64,000 bases of DNA from JBIYSM02 sp044759095 (GCF_044759095.2 NZ_JBIYSM020000010.1:30799-94798), one strand, 5' to 3'. Positions 42,344-52,110 are shown, counted from the first letter of the stretch. The notes: generated by a model from the sequence alone, not told the origin. Numbers and translations: made by a program.

Positions 42344-43477
42344 ATGGGTGTATTGCATTTGTTACGCGTCTACAACCTCTTTTACTTTTCGGTACTGGCC
42401 ATCTTTCTTTCCTTTCTGCCGCTTTATTTGGCCGGACGGGGCATTTCCCCCGCCGAGATCGGCCTCATGGTGGGAGTGGGATCGTTTATCGGGATCCTGT
42501 CCCAGCCCTTTTGGGGAATGATCAGCGACAAGTACAAAACGATCAAAACGGTGATTCTGCTTACCTTGGGTATATCCATCGTCGTTGGTTCCGTTTTGTT
42601 TCAATCAGCGGGTGCGCTCCGACTGCTCATTCTCGTAGGCTTGATGTACTTTTTTCTGCTGCCGACGGATCCGTTGACAGAGAGCCTCAACTATCGGATT
42701 TCGGAACGGCATGGGGTTTCGTTTGGTGCGATTCGGATGTTCGGAGCCATCGGCTATGCGGCTGCTTCTTTGCTGGTTGGGTACGCAGTGGAATACCTGG
42801 GTATGGGAAGTTTGTCGTACCTGTTTCTGGGATTCGGCTTTCTGACAATAGTCGTCTGTCTCTTCCTGCCCGATGCGCCTGCCGTGGCCAAACCCATCTC
42901 GTTTGCAGACTTGAAACGTTTTTTCACGTATCGAAAAACGATCTGGTTTTTCCTGCTGGTGTTGATTGCCGCTACTCCTCACCGCACGAACGACAACTTC
43001 CTCGGTGTCTTCATCCAAAGCCTGGGCGGAAGCGCGGGGATGGTTGGACAGGCCTGGTTTTTCGCTGCGGTAAGCGAGGTGGTCTTTTTCGCATGGAGCG
43101 GAAGATGGATGCGACCAGGAACCGAGATCAAGCTGATTACCCTCGCTGCTGCCGTCTACGCGGTTCGATATACCCTCTGCTATCTCGTGACCGACCCGCA
43201 ATGGGTGGTGTGGCTGCAGCTGCTGCAGGGAATTACCTTTGCCGTCTTTTATTCTGCCTCCATTCAATATCTCTACAGGATGATTCCCGAAGAGTGGAGG
43301 GCGACGGGCCAAACCGTTTTGGCTGTCGTTTTCTTCGGAATTTCCGGAATCGTCGGCTCTCTTGTGGGCGGATGGGTGTTCCACGCGTTTGGCGGCTCAC
43401 AGCTGTACCTGCTGATGGCAGCGGTTTCTCTGGCGAGCTGTTTGTTCAGCCTGGCCCTATGGAAAGACAATGCCTGA
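42344..43477 (+). CDS. MFS transporter (MFS_1-like, YwbF-type)
   Basis: Polytopic membrane transporter, 377 aa, with about 11-12 hydrophobic segments beginning NLFYFSVLAIFLSFLPLYLA and ending LYLLMAAVSLASCLFSLAL. The loop FWGMISDKYKTIKTV after TM2 matches the MFS A-motif region (G...D+). TM4-5 carries GVSFGAIRMFGAIGYAAASL, common in MFS_1-like/nucleoside-symporter relatives. The substrate is unknown. It is downstream of a GT4 gene, so export or uptake of a sugar-related compound is possible but unproven. The ribosome site is weak (GAAGAAGGG, 13 nt). Confidence 0.85.
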   Translation: MGVLHLLRVYNLFYFSVLAIFLSFLPLYLAGRGISPAEIGLMVGVGSFIGILSQPFWGMISDKYKTIKTVILLTLGISIVVGSVLFQSAGALRLLILVGLMYFFLLPTDPLTESLNYRISERHGVSFGAIRMFGAIGYAAASLLVGYAVEYLGMGSLSYLFLGFGFLTIVVCLFLPDAPAVAKPISFADLKRFFTYRKTIWFFLLVLIAATPHRTNDNFLGVFIQSLGGSAGMVGQAWFFAAVSEVVFFAWSGRWMRPGTEIKLITLAAAVYAVRYTLCYLVTDPQWVVWLQLLQGITFAVFYSASIQYLYRMIPEEWRATGQTVLAVVFFGISGIVGSLVGGWVFHAFGGSQLYLLMAAVSLASCLFSLALWKDNA

Positions 43478-43510
43478 CGGTTCCGATCGGGAATCAGGCG
43501 TAAACACAGA

Positions 43511-43550
43511 GAAGCCCCGGACCTTCGCCAGGTCTGGGGCTTCTGTCTGT
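43511..43550. terminator. Bidirectional terminator
   Basis: GAAGCCCCGGACCT (43511-43524) pairs with AGGTCTGGGGCTTC (43530-43543), between the convergent MFS and lipoprotein genes. Confidence 0.85.
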
Positions 43551-43560
43551 TTGTGATTTG

Positions 43561-44370
43561 TTAGTGTAGCAGATACTGTTCCACTTCTTCCGGTTCTTTA
43601 ATTTTAATCCCCGGGTCGTTGTACTTGTAGAACTGGAAAAGCACTTGCTGATCCATGGTGCCTGCTTCCGGAAGAGGCAGGATGATCCACGTTTCGTACT
43701 GGTGGAGCAGATGGCTCTCCTTTCCAATCCAGAAGGTGGTTTTAATTGTCGATTCGTTTAAAATGTACTCCAGATCGGGACGTCCCGCCAACTGCTGACG
43801 AATCGGCTCAAACAAGTCGCTGCTGCTCTTTTTGAGCCACTGTGCACCGGTTATCTTCAACTGGAAGCGGACGCATTCCTTCCCGTACACCTTGTCATCT
43901 GTCAGCTGTACGGCCTGATCGAGAAACGGCATCCAGTCGTCAAAACCCTTCAGCGGATCGAAGGGAAGAGGATCCTCCTGGGCGGTCATCCAGGACTGTC
44001 CGACGCGCACAAAGCGCTTGTCGCCAATGCGGTAGTACTGATACGGCTGGCGGGCGATGCGAGCATCGACGTTGTACCCCGTCGGCTTGATCACGGCGCC
44101 TTCAAACATGCTGGTCGTCGTTCGAGAGAGGATGGTGTTTTTCACATGCCCCTTGTACCAGAACTTTTGAGCCTGTGGATCGGTTTGTGCTTTGACCAGC
44201 GCCGTCTTTAACCATTCCGCTGCGGATTCCCCATTGGCTGCCGTTTCAGGTTCTGCGGCGAAGTTGGTTTCCGGAAATTGCTTGCTGCCTGACTCATAGG
44301 TGCAACCGGTCAACAGCAACGCGGCACACAATCCGCTGAAAAGGAGACGGCTGGTGTTGCGCTTACGCAT
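43561..44370 (-). CDS. Predicted envelope lipoprotein
   Basis: Lipoprotein of 269 aa. The signal peptide MRKRNTSRLLFSGLCAALLL ends in the lipobox LLTGC, so Cys23 should be acylated and the protein anchored outside the membrane. The mature part is soluble, with beta-type segments (YQYYRIGDKRFVRVGQSWMT, VRFQLKITGAQWL, STIKTTFWIGKESHLLHQYE) that recall the LolA/outer-membrane-lipoprotein-sorting-like fold of Gram-positive lipoproteins; this is a loose resemblance. It overlaps the O-antigen-ligase-like gene by 8 nt, strongly suggesting coupled expression and joint function. Confidence 0.8.
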   Translation of the reverse strand: MRKRNTSRLLFSGLCAALLLTGCTYESGSKQFPETNFAAEPETAANGESAAEWLKTALVKAQTDPQAQKFWYKGHVKNTILSRTTTSMFEGAVIKPTGYNVDARIARQPYQYYRIGDKRFVRVGQSWMTAQEDPLPFDPLKGFDDWMPFLDQAVQLTDDKVYGKECVRFQLKITGAQWLKKSSSDLFEPIRQQLAGRPDLEYILNESTIKTTFWIGKESHLLHQYETWIILPLPEAGTMDQQVLFQFYKYNDPGIKIKEPEEVEQYLLH

Positions 44371-47266
44371 GGCGGAACCTCCTTACTACCCCGTAACCGA
44401 GCAGCCCGACGAAGAGGGCGATGACAAGCGGCAAAACGGGAATATGATGTGGTTTTAACACGAGCAGACGATGTTTGTCATAGATGGTCGCAACAATCTC
44501 GTTTTCCTTGTCGCCGTCGATGTCCCCCACCTGCACGTTCATGAGCGGCAGATACACTTTCCACGTTTGTTCCAGCCCCTCAGGCGTATAGCGGAAACCG
44601 CTCAGGTAGCGCTGCTGATACGTAGTTGATACCCAGCTTTTCGCCTGAGCGATGATTTCCGGCTCGCGATTGCCGCCTACTGAAGCGTAGTTGGAGAAGC
44701 TGAATGCCTTGTCTCCCTCCTGACTGGCCCACAAAATGTCCCAGGTACCGTCAGGCTTTGGTTTCAAAATGTAGGACGGCGTGCTTGCCACCAGCATCTC
44801 GTCTGTGTTGTCCTTGTCGATGTCGGCGAGAATGAATTTGGCGGTTGCCAGCGGCACCTGCTTGCGGGTGAGCGTGTACGCCTCGGTGGCGGTGCCGTCC
44901 GGCTTCACTGCCAGCACGCTGAGATGTTCCCCCAGCACGAGCAGACCTTCCCTGCCATCCGGAAGCTTCATGCTGCCAAGCAGCTTGGTCGCCTTGCTCT
45001 CAATGGCAAACGGCTTGCCGTTGTAAGAGCCTGTGAGCAAGCCCCCTTCGATTGAGAGATTGCTGTATGGGGAGCCTTCGCCAAACGACTGACGGGAATC
45101 CATTTTTCCCTTGTTTTGAGTCAGCATTTCATCGATGTTTTGCATGTCCAACAAAAAGGCGCGGTACGGGGCGGTCCCTGCCATAAGCATCCCCTCCGCG
45201 AAGGATTGGCGCTGGACGTTCGGCACCAGCTTGCCGTTTTTCATCGTATAGTACGGAAAGCCAGGGAAGTCGGCAGGCAGCTTTTCCTGAATCTGTGCCA
45301 TCGTATCTGCGGAGATCTGCTCATTTGGAATGCGTACCAACCTTCCGTCCTTCCATGTCATGACGTACAGGGAGATCGGCTCCGGTTTTAGTGGAAGCAA
45401 TTTGTCGGCAAGCGCTTTTCGCTCTGCTTCCGATTGCGGTTCATTGACTTCCGGTTCAAGCGGCAGCTCGTCGGCATTGCCGTAGGTGATTATCTCCTGT
45501 TTGCCGTCCTGATCCACATCGTGCAGGGTAATCGGGAAGTAGTCCACCCAATTGCCATGGTAGAGTTTTTCCGACTCCCACTGGATGGAAAAGTGGTTCC
45601 AAACGGCCAGGCTGTCGCGGTTGATCCCCGCGTTGAACAGCACGGCGACGGCGGCGAGCATGCTGACTGCCCGCCAGGTCAAACGGCCATACCATTTCGC
45701 CAGCAGGGCAATGACGAGAGCAGCAACGGCTCCTCCTGTCAGTACCGTGACGATGGAGTTGAAATCCAAACGGTTAAAGGCACGGTCCAGCATGAGAAGA
45801 CCGAGAGAAAAGACGATTACCTGACGCCTCTCCTCAGGGCGAATCAGGAAATAGATGACCCCTAAAAGCGGGAGAATCAGCAGCAGGGCGATCCACGAGA
45901 GCTCAATAAACGCCACTTTGATCAAGAGATGGTAGATCAGCAACAGGGCAATCCCGTACAGCGCCCAGTTCAGCATGTGCAAAAATCCATTCCGACGCAT
46001 GAGCTCACCCCCTTTCCTTTCCAATTGGTCGGCGTACAGTTTGCACAGGAAGCCGCCAAACAGCCAGAAGTACAAAGACATAAACGGCACTTCAAAAATG
46101 TTCTCCACCAGGTTGTGCAGAGCGACGGCGAAAAGGCCGCAGAACAGCCCCAGAAGAGGGAAGAAGTGCGGTGTCTGCGAATGGCTGCGAACGACCTTTA
46201 CCGCGTATCGAAGCGTAACCGCCACGAGGAAGATCAAGAGGATGATGCCGATCAGTCCCAGTTCGGCAATACTTTTGAACAGGTAGCTGTCAGAGTAGAT
46301 AGTACCGAAGTGGCGGGAAGCGACGGCGCCCCCGTGGTGTCCAAGCCCGGCTCCGAAAAACGGCTCCAGACGCATGATGTGGTATGCGTCGATCCAGCGG
46401 CCGAGTCGTCCGCCTTGCAGACTGGACGCGAAGTACTCCGGAGTGAACAGTGTAAAGATGCGGTTTTTGACGGTTCCGATTAACGGCAGTTTTTCCGGGG
46501 CGAAATAGAGCGCAGCGACACCCGCAGCTCCTGCCAGGATCATGTAGCTGGCCAGCCGTTTTTGCCAGATGGTGCAGCAGACGAACAGGGAAAAGGCCAA
46601 GGCAAACCAGGCTCCCCGCGATCCTGTCAATACGAGGGCAAGGAGCGTGGTCAGTGCGATTCCTCCCCAGATCAGGCGTTCTTTGCCGGTTCTTGCTTTC
46701 AGCAGCAAGCCTACAGCTACGGGAGAGATCAGCGCCATGTAGCTGCCCAATACGTTGGGGCTGGTCACAAACGAAAATGCACGCGTACCGATGGCCTCCC
46801 CTTCCTGCACCCACGTCATCGGCGTCTGGACGCCCAAGACGACCTGCATGACCCCGACAAAACCTGCGAGAAAACCAACCAGCGTCAGGATCTTCAAGAA
46901 CTTGTCCAGCTGTTCGGCGGATGGCAGCAGATAGAATCCGATGAGCAAGGCGACCATATATTGATAGACAGCGCGAAATCCTTCGACGCTCGCATCAGGA
47001 TCGACCATGTCAGTCACCGTAAGCCCAAGCCCGAAAACGACAAATGCAAGGAACAGGTGCTTGACGGGCGGAAACGGGAGCGTCCCTTTCATATAGGCAA
47101 AGAACGTAAACAGCAGCAATACGAGCAGCATGCCCTCATCCCAAAAAGAAGAAACAACAGGAATCGGCAGAATTTTTCGCAAGACGTAATCGATAACCGG
47201 GTACGCCAACAGCAGATAGAGCCAGGTGCTCGCCTGGGTACCCCATTTCAGTACGGTTTCTCTCAT
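44363..47266 (-). CDS. O-antigen ligase/polymerase-like membrane protein fused to FG-GAP-like domain
   Basis: Giant 967-aa membrane protein. Residues 1-420 look like the Wzy_C (O-antigen ligase/polymerase) family: many TM segments, with ALVLTGSRGAWFALAFSLFV and LEPFFGAGLGHHGGAVASRH in the large loop. A second set of helices follows at about 430-560. Then a long extracellular part has three DxDxDGxxE-type calcium-binding loops as in FG-GAP/VCBS repeats: DVDQDGKQEII (near 581), DIDKDNTDEMLV (near 812) and DIDGDKENEIVA (near 913). A last TM helix (935-955) and RRFRHA end it. It probably polymerises or ligates a surface glycan; the propeller-like part may bind glycan or protein acceptor. Overlaps the lipoprotein gene. 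Confidence 0.85.
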   Translation of the reverse strand: MRETVLKWGTQASTWLYLLLAYPVIDYVLRKILPIPVVSSFWDEGMLLVLLLFTFFAYMKGTLPFPPVKHLFLAFVVFGLGLTVTDMVDPDASVEGFRAVYQYMVALLIGFYLLPSAEQLDKFLKILTLVGFLAGFVGVMQVVLGVQTPMTWVQEGEAIGTRAFSFVTSPNVLGSYMALISPVAVGLLLKARTGKERLIWGGIALTTLLALVLTGSRGAWFALAFSLFVCCTIWQKRLASYMILAGAAGVAALYFAPEKLPLIGTVKNRIFTLFTPEYFASSLQGGRLGRWIDAYHIMRLEPFFGAGLGHHGGAVASRHFGTIYSDSYLFKSIAELGLIGIILLIFLVAVTLRYAVKVVRSHSQTPHFFPLLGLFCGLFAVALHNLVENIFEVPFMSLYFWLFGGFLCKLYADQLERKGGELMRRNGFLHMLNWALYGIALLLIYHLLIKVAFIELSWIALLLILPLLGVIYFLIRPEERRQVIVFSLGLLMLDRAFNRLDFNSIVTVLTGGAVAALVIALLAKWYGRLTWRAVSMLAAVAVLFNAGINRDSLAVWNHFSIQWESEKLYHGNWVDYFPITLHDVDQDGKQEIITYGNADELPLEPEVNEPQSEAERKALADKLLPLKPEPISLYVMTWKDGRLVRIPNEQISADTMAQIQEKLPADFPGFPYYTMKNGKLVPNVQRQSFAEGMLMAGTAPYRAFLLDMQNIDEMLTQNKGKMDSRQSFGEGSPYSNLSIEGGLLTGSYNGKPFAIESKATKLLGSMKLPDGREGLLVLGEHLSVLAVKPDGTATEAYTLTRKQVPLATAKFILADIDKDNTDEMLVASTPSYILKPKPDGTWDILWASQEGDKAFSFSNYASVGGNREPEIIAQAKSWVSTTYQQRYLSGFRYTPEGLEQTWKVYLPLMNVQVGDIDGDKENEIVATIYDKHRLLVLKPHHIPVLPLVIALFVGLLGYGVVRRFRHA

Positions 47267-47304
47267 TGAGTCGAGTCCTCCTACGACTATTGATCAACTT
47301 AACT

Positions 47305-47334
47305 ATTATAATGAATTGCCGAACGGTGTCGCAA
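47305..47334 (-). promoter_or_regulatory. Promoter for the O-antigen-ligase-like gene (minus strand)
   Basis: Minus strand: TTGCGA (47334-47329), 18 bp, TATAAT (47310-47305), 39 bp before the start at 47266. Confidence 0.7.
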
Positions 47335-47350
47335 GGAATAGGGAAAAAAC

Positions 47351-47380
47351 TTGGTAGAGACGAAAGAAATGAGATATGAT
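47351..47380 (+). promoter_or_regulatory. Promoter for murJ
   Basis: TTGGTA (47351-47356), 18 bp, TATGAT (47375-47380), 34 bp before the ATG. Divergent from the promoter at 47305. Confidence 0.6.
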
Positions 47381-47413
47381 TACAGATAGGTTTTTAGATA
47401 GGAGAAACGCCTC

Positions 47414-48934
47414 ATGAGCTTAGTCAAAACTGCATCGTATATTGTCCTCTTAACGTTGATTGGACGGCTGCTCGGCTTTTTCCGCAGCGTCTACGTCTCC
47501 AACCTCTATGGCACGGGCATGGCTGCAGACGCGTTCAGCGTAGCGGCCAACATTCCCATGACCCTGTTTTTGGTCGTACCGGGAGCGATTAATGCCGTCC
47601 TGATTCCCACCATGCGGGGGATGCTGGAAAAAGGGGAGGAAACGGCTGCTCTGTATCACAAATTGCTTGCCCTTATCCTGATCGTGTTTTTCGGCCTCTC
47701 GGTGGCGGGTGTATGCTTTTCGTATGAGATTGCCTTGCTGTTCGGTTTGAACGGCGAAATGGCGAAGTTGACCGCCGACATGCTGCAATGGATGTGGCCG
47801 TCCGCTCTTTTTATCGGACTGGCTGGTCTGTGGTCCAGTGTCTGCAACGCGCATCAGCATTTTTTTACACCGACGCTTGGGGCAGTGGCGAACGGGGCGC
47901 TTGTCATCGCCGCCATGTACTTCCTGGTGCCCGCTTTTGGTGCAGAAGGACTGGCAATGGCGACCACCCTCGGTTATCTTGCCGCCTGGCTCACGATGTG
48001 GCCGACCATGCGTCGTTTCGGATACCGGCATCGCCTCTCGTTTGTCTGGCATGAAGGTGAAGCGATGCGCAGCATGGGAGAGCGCGTCGTTCCCATTTTG
48101 ATCGGGGCGACAATCGCGCAGGCCACTACCTTTCTGGAGCGGGGCTTTGCCTCCGGACTGGGGGAGGGGAAACTTGCTTCCCTCTATTACGCCAACCAGA
48201 TCGTTCAAATGCCGATGGCCGTCTTCGTCGGGGCGTTTACCTTGCCGCTCTTTCCTCTGTTGGCCAGCTACGTGAAGCGGGGCGAAATGCATCTGATGAA
48301 GCAAACCTTGCAAAAAGGGTTGGCGTATCTGCTCATCCTGCTGATACCTGTGACAGTTGGACTGGTCTTGTACGGGGAACCGTTGATTCGACTCGTATTT
48401 GAGCGGGGGGCTTTTGGCCGGGAGGCAGTGGCGGACACGACCTGGGCGCTGGTCTTCTACAGCCTCGGGATATACGCTCTTGCAGCACGCGACTTGATTA
48501 CCCGAGCCTTTTACGCCCTGGAAAACACGCGCACACCGGTCGTGATCGGCGTGATCGGCATCGTTGTCTACGTCATCTCCAACTGGCTGCTCATACCCGT
48601 CTTCGGACATGGCGGAATTGCGCTCAGCGCAGCCGTCTCCGCAAGCAGCCAAGCGCTTCTTCTGTTCGTGTTGCTGTGGAGAAGGATCGGTTCTCCCGTG
48701 CAATCCTCCTTTTTCTTTACGGCGGGGAAAGTGGCGGCAGCCTGCACAGCGATGGCTCTGGCAATCCTGCTGTCTGACCCGTTTCTCTCTCTGCTGCCGC
48801 TGTGGCTGTATCTGGCGCTTGGCATCGGCGGAGCAGCAGGCCTCTATGTGCTGGCTCTCTGGGCGCTTCGCGAGCCGCTGGTTCATGAAGTGATGCGCAA
48901 GCTGCTCAGTCGTTCCCGTGCTGGGAGCGCGTAA
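47414..48934 (+). CDS. murJ: MurJ/MviN-family lipid II or oligosaccharide-lipid flippase
   Basis: Polytopic MOP-superfamily flippase, 506 aa with about 14 TM segments. N-terminal ASYIVLLTLIGRLLGFFRSV, SNLYGTGMAADAFSVAANIP, VPGAINAVLIPTMRGML, and a GERVVPILIGATIAQATTFL/ERGFASGLGEGKLASLYYAN block with the family's conserved charged residues are typical of MurJ. Genes of this type flip lipid II, or other lipid-linked glycans where they sit in polysaccharide clusters; the location next to the ligase-like gene allows either. GGAG precedes the ATG by 9 nt. Its 3' end overlaps the convergent CapK-like gene by 29 nt. Confidence 0.9.
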   Translation: MSLVKTASYIVLLTLIGRLLGFFRSVYVSNLYGTGMAADAFSVAANIPMTLFLVVPGAINAVLIPTMRGMLEKGEETAALYHKLLALILIVFFGLSVAGVCFSYEIALLFGLNGEMAKLTADMLQWMWPSALFIGLAGLWSSVCNAHQHFFTPTLGAVANGALVIAAMYFLVPAFGAEGLAMATTLGYLAAWLTMWPTMRRFGYRHRLSFVWHEGEAMRSMGERVVPILIGATIAQATTFLERGFASGLGEGKLASLYYANQIVQMPMAVFVGAFTLPLFPLLASYVKRGEMHLMKQTLQKGLAYLLILLIPVTVGLVLYGEPLIRLVFERGAFGREAVADTTWALVFYSLGIYALAARDLITRAFYALENTRTPVVIGVIGIVVYVISNWLLIPVFGHGGIALSAAVSASSQALLLFVLLWRRIGSPVQSSFFFTAGKVAAACTAMALAILLSDPFLSLLPLWLYLALGIGGAAGLYVLALWALREPLVHEVMRKLLSRSRAGSA

Positions 48935-50294
48935 GCACAAGCGGAAATTCCCGGATGGCATAGCGAGCCTTGCCGGAAACGGCAGGAGGAATCTCCTCCA
49001 CGTAGCGAACAGAGACAAAGACGTCCTCGCCGAGAACAGAGCGGATGCCGGCAAGCAGTCTTGTCTCTTCGGCATGCGAGTACCGGTTCGGGTCCTTTAC
49101 CAGTTTCAAAGTGAGTCGGTGCGGTTCGTGCTGGACGATTTGAAAGGTCCGGAAGCCTTCCATGTTCCGCACGATGTGATTAAAGTAGTGTCCGTGAACA
49201 TAGTTTCCCCGTGTGGAGACGAACATGTCGTCTTCCCGCCCGTCGATCTGGGCAAGCAGCGGATACTGAATGCCGCAGGAGCAGCTTTCGGGAGAGAAGG
49301 CGACGATGTCACCAAGCTGGTAGCGGAGCCGGGGCATGACGTAGTTGTAGAGATCCGTTACCAATAACTGTCCCGTCTGTCCAGGCGGCAGAGGATGCCC
49401 GGTAACAGGGTCCACTACCTCCAGATAGCTGTTCTCGCTGAAAGCGTGCATGCGGCCGGCCGGACACTGGTAAGCGATAATGCCCCCGTCCCTGGCGCCG
49501 TATTCGTTGACCACCGGAGCCTGAAAAGCGTCCGTAATCGCCTCCCGCTGATAGTCGTGCAAGCTTTCCGCAGTGGATACGACGGCCTTCAGCCGATGGC
49601 GCAGGCGAGTGCCTTTCTGGCGCATCATCTCCGCCAGCGTATACAGGGCAGACGCGTAGCCGTACAAATAGGCAGGGCGAAAGCGGCGAATCAGCCCAAG
49701 ATCATGCTCCAGTCTGCGCTCGTCCAGATTGTACGCGGGGATCATCAATCGATTTTTCAACCAGCGTTCCTTGATGCGGTAGCAATTTGCCTGCTGTTGG
49801 CCCAGCTCGATCGGAGAGCCCCAAATCATCACGGACGAATCGCCGATGCGGATCCCATGCCACGACAGACCCAGCCAGCGTGCCGCTTCGTAGCGCTCCA
49901 CAGTCGGCCGGTCCAGGTAAAAATGGGTCGGCTCCCCGGTGGAACCGCCTGTGCGGTTGGAAATCAGCCTGGAAGTGTCCGCCCCTCTTGTCAGGTACTG
50001 TTGGGAGGCGGCGCGGAACTGTCCTTTTGTCAAAACAGGAAGCGACTGCAAAAAGCGCTCGGGTTGATCGGCACTGTCGGCAAAATCCGATGCGAATTCG
50101 GTGTAAGCCGGTACGTTTTGCACCGCATGCTGCAAAAGTTTTCCCAGTTTGCGGCGCTGACTCGTCAAAAGCGCGTCCCGTTCCATGTGTTGGGAGTCTC
50201 GCAACTCTTGCAGGTAAGCGCGTGTGCGATTTTCTTTCAACCGCTCCATGAGCGGCCAATGTACGTGTCGGATCAGATAGCCTGTCAACGGCAT
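48906..50294 (-). CDS. CapK/PaaK-like adenylate-forming enzyme
   Basis: Member of the phenylacetate-CoA-ligase/CapK branch of AMP-forming enzymes found in capsule and wall-polymer loci. The 462 aa from ATG 50294 (GAGGAG 8 nt upstream) contain SRLISNRTGGSTGEPTHFYL (P-loop-like ATP motif near 118-137), LKAVVSTAESLHDYQREAI, VNEYGARDGGIIAYQCPAGR, and LRYQLGDIVAFSPESCSCG, followed by RDDMFVSTRGNYVHGHYFNH-like sequence (here REDDMF). It presumably activates an acyl or amino-acyl group for transfer to a glycan. Substrate unknown. Convergent with murJ. Confidence 0.85.
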   Translation of the reverse strand: MPLTGYLIRHVHWPLMERLKENRTRAYLQELRDSQHMERDALLTSQRRKLGKLLQHAVQNVPAYTEFASDFADSADQPERFLQSLPVLTKGQFRAASQQYLTRGADTSRLISNRTGGSTGEPTHFYLDRPTVERYEAARWLGLSWHGIRIGDSSVMIWGSPIELGQQQANCYRIKERWLKNRLMIPAYNLDERRLEHDLGLIRRFRPAYLYGYASALYTLAEMMRQKGTRLRHRLKAVVSTAESLHDYQREAITDAFQAPVVNEYGARDGGIIAYQCPAGRMHAFSENSYLEVVDPVTGHPLPPGQTGQLLVTDLYNYVMPRLRYQLGDIVAFSPESCSCGIQYPLLAQIDGREDDMFVSTRGNYVHGHYFNHIVRNMEGFRTFQIVQHEPHRLTLKLVKDPNRYSHAEETRLLAGIRSVLGEDVFVSVRYVEEIPPAVSGKARYAIREFPLVLTRSQHGND

Positions 50295-50465
50295 GGGATC
50301 CACTCCTCTTCCGTTCGGATGGTTGCTGTTTCAACCATTATTCCTACCAGGAGATGACCCTATACCCGAATGAATACCCCAAAAAGTGAAGCGATGCTCT
50401 GTAGCGTATTCCGATTCCTTTTTGGGGACCCCACAAAAAATACTCCACAGAAAAGGAGCTGCTTC

Positions 50466-52100
50466 ATGCTGAAGAAAAGTCACTTTCTCGGCGGAGCGCT
50501 GATTTTGGCCGTCGCCGGGGTGTTGTCAAAAGTTATCGGGATGTTTTACCGCATTCCCCTTCAGGAAATCGTCGGAGACAGCGGTCTTGGTCTCTATCAG
50601 GAAGTGTACCCGCTGTACCTGACCTTCCTGATCCTGGCCACGGCGGGCGTGCCAGTGGCCCTGTCACGGGTGATCGCGGAGGCGCTGGCGGAGGGAAAGC
50701 GGGAACTGATTAGCCAGATTCTCGCCCGCAGCCTGGTAATGATGGGCGGAATCGGTTTGATTCTGTTCGCCGTGTTGTATCTAAGCGCGCCGTTGATTGC
50801 CGCTCTGATGGGCAATCCCCATCTGATTGAGCCGATTCGCGCCATATCGTTGTCGCTTCTCTTCGTGCCGCTGATTGCCGTTGTGCGCGGGTATTTTTAC
50901 GGGCACCAAAAGATGCTGTACGTCGGCCTCTCACAGGTCGTGGAACAGACTCTGCGGGTAGCGTTTATTCTGGTGGCATCGCTGTATCTCGTTTCGTTGG
51001 GAGAGGACACGGATAGCGTCATTACGGGTGTCAACTTCGGCACGATGATCAGCACCTTTTTAAGCCTCGGCTTTCTGACCATCCTCTTATGGTGGCACAA
51101 TCGCAAACAGCCGTTGGGAGCGGGCAAAGCAACGCGAGGGTTGGATTGGTGGTTCGATCGCCGTTTTTTTGCCGCCATGTGGCGGATTGCCTGGCCAATC
51201 TGCATCAGCGCCCTGGTCATTCCCATCTTCAGCCTGGTTGACTCGTTTCTTGCCATCAATATTTTCCGGTACGTCTGGCACGTCGATGGCCTGACCGCAG
51301 ATACGTGGTTCGGCATTTACAGCAGGGGAGGCCCGCTGTTGCAGTTGGCCAGCCTGTTCGGTGCCTCCATCGCGCTTTCCATCGTGCCTGCGATTGCCGA
51401 AGCCAAAAGGCGAGGCGACGAAGATAAGGTCAATACACTAACCCGGCTTTCGCTCCGATTCGCCTGGCTGATCGGACTGCCGGCCGGTTTGGGCCTGACG
51501 GCGGTTGCAGAGGGAGCCAATCTCGCTTTGTATGGGGACGTGGAAGGGACACGGGCCATGGCCATTCTCGGGGTGAGTGCCATCCCGCTGTCTCTCCTGC
51601 TGGCCCAGAACGGAATCCTGCAGGGGGTAGGCCGGGAGAAAATACCCGCCCTGCACCTCTTGTGGGGTGTAATCGTCAAAGTCGTGACCACGCTGCTCTT
51701 TACATCGCTGATGGGCATGGACGGTCTGTCCGTCTCCTGGCTGTGCGCGACGGCGTTCGTCTGCGTATTGAACATGCGGGCGATCGGGAAACAGGTGAAC
51801 GCAGAGGTACATTGGCGTTTCGATACGCTGTATCCGCTGCTCGCCGCCAACCTGATGCTGCTGCTTGCCTGGGGAGCAACGGAAGCGACCGGCTTCCTGC
51901 TCGCTTTTCAGCTCAAAGCGCGGCTGTTGGGCGCTGCTGAAACCCTCGTCGGGATTGCGATCGGCATGCTTGTCTATCTGGCCCTGCTGCTGCTCATCCC
52001 GCTGATCGAGGAAAAAGAACTGGAGTGGCTGCCGGGCGGCGCCAAGCTGCGCGCAATCATGCAAGTGCTGCGAAAACGAATGATTGGACTGAGAAGATAG
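50466..52100 (+). CDS. SpoVB/YtgP-like polysaccharide flippase
   Basis: MOP-superfamily exporter, 544 aa, about 14 TM segments. ATG 50466 has AAAAGGAG 7 nt upstream; an in-frame ATG at 50370 is not supported. The start LGGALILAVAGVLSKVIGMF then YRIPLQEIVGDSGLGLYQEV is the hallmark of the SpoVB/YtgP/Amj-related flippase group, with GVPVALSRVIAEALAEGKR, YSRGGPLLQLASLFGASIAL and LLAQNGILQGVGREKIPALH. Such proteins flip lipid II (YtgP/MurJ-Bs) or a sporulation substrate (SpoVB). Two flippases within 5 kb suggests that at least one serves the polymer made here. Confidence 0.88.
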   Translation: MLKKSHFLGGALILAVAGVLSKVIGMFYRIPLQEIVGDSGLGLYQEVYPLYLTFLILATAGVPVALSRVIAEALAEGKRELISQILARSLVMMGGIGLILFAVLYLSAPLIAALMGNPHLIEPIRAISLSLLFVPLIAVVRGYFYGHQKMLYVGLSQVVEQTLRVAFILVASLYLVSLGEDTDSVITGVNFGTMISTFLSLGFLTILLWWHNRKQPLGAGKATRGLDWWFDRRFFAAMWRIAWPICISALVIPIFSLVDSFLAINIFRYVWHVDGLTADTWFGIYSRGGPLLQLASLFGASIALSIVPAIAEAKRRGDEDKVNTLTRLSLRFAWLIGLPAGLGLTAVAEGANLALYGDVEGTRAMAILGVSAIPLSLLLAQNGILQGVGREKIPALHLLWGVIVKVVTTLLFTSLMGMDGLSVSWLCATAFVCVLNMRAIGKQVNAEVHWRFDTLYPLLAANLMLLLAWGATEATGFLLAFQLKARLLGAAETLVGIAIGMLVYLALLLLIPLIEEKELEWLPGGAKLRAIMQVLRKRMIGLRR

Positions 52101-52110
52101 CTTCAGCCAA

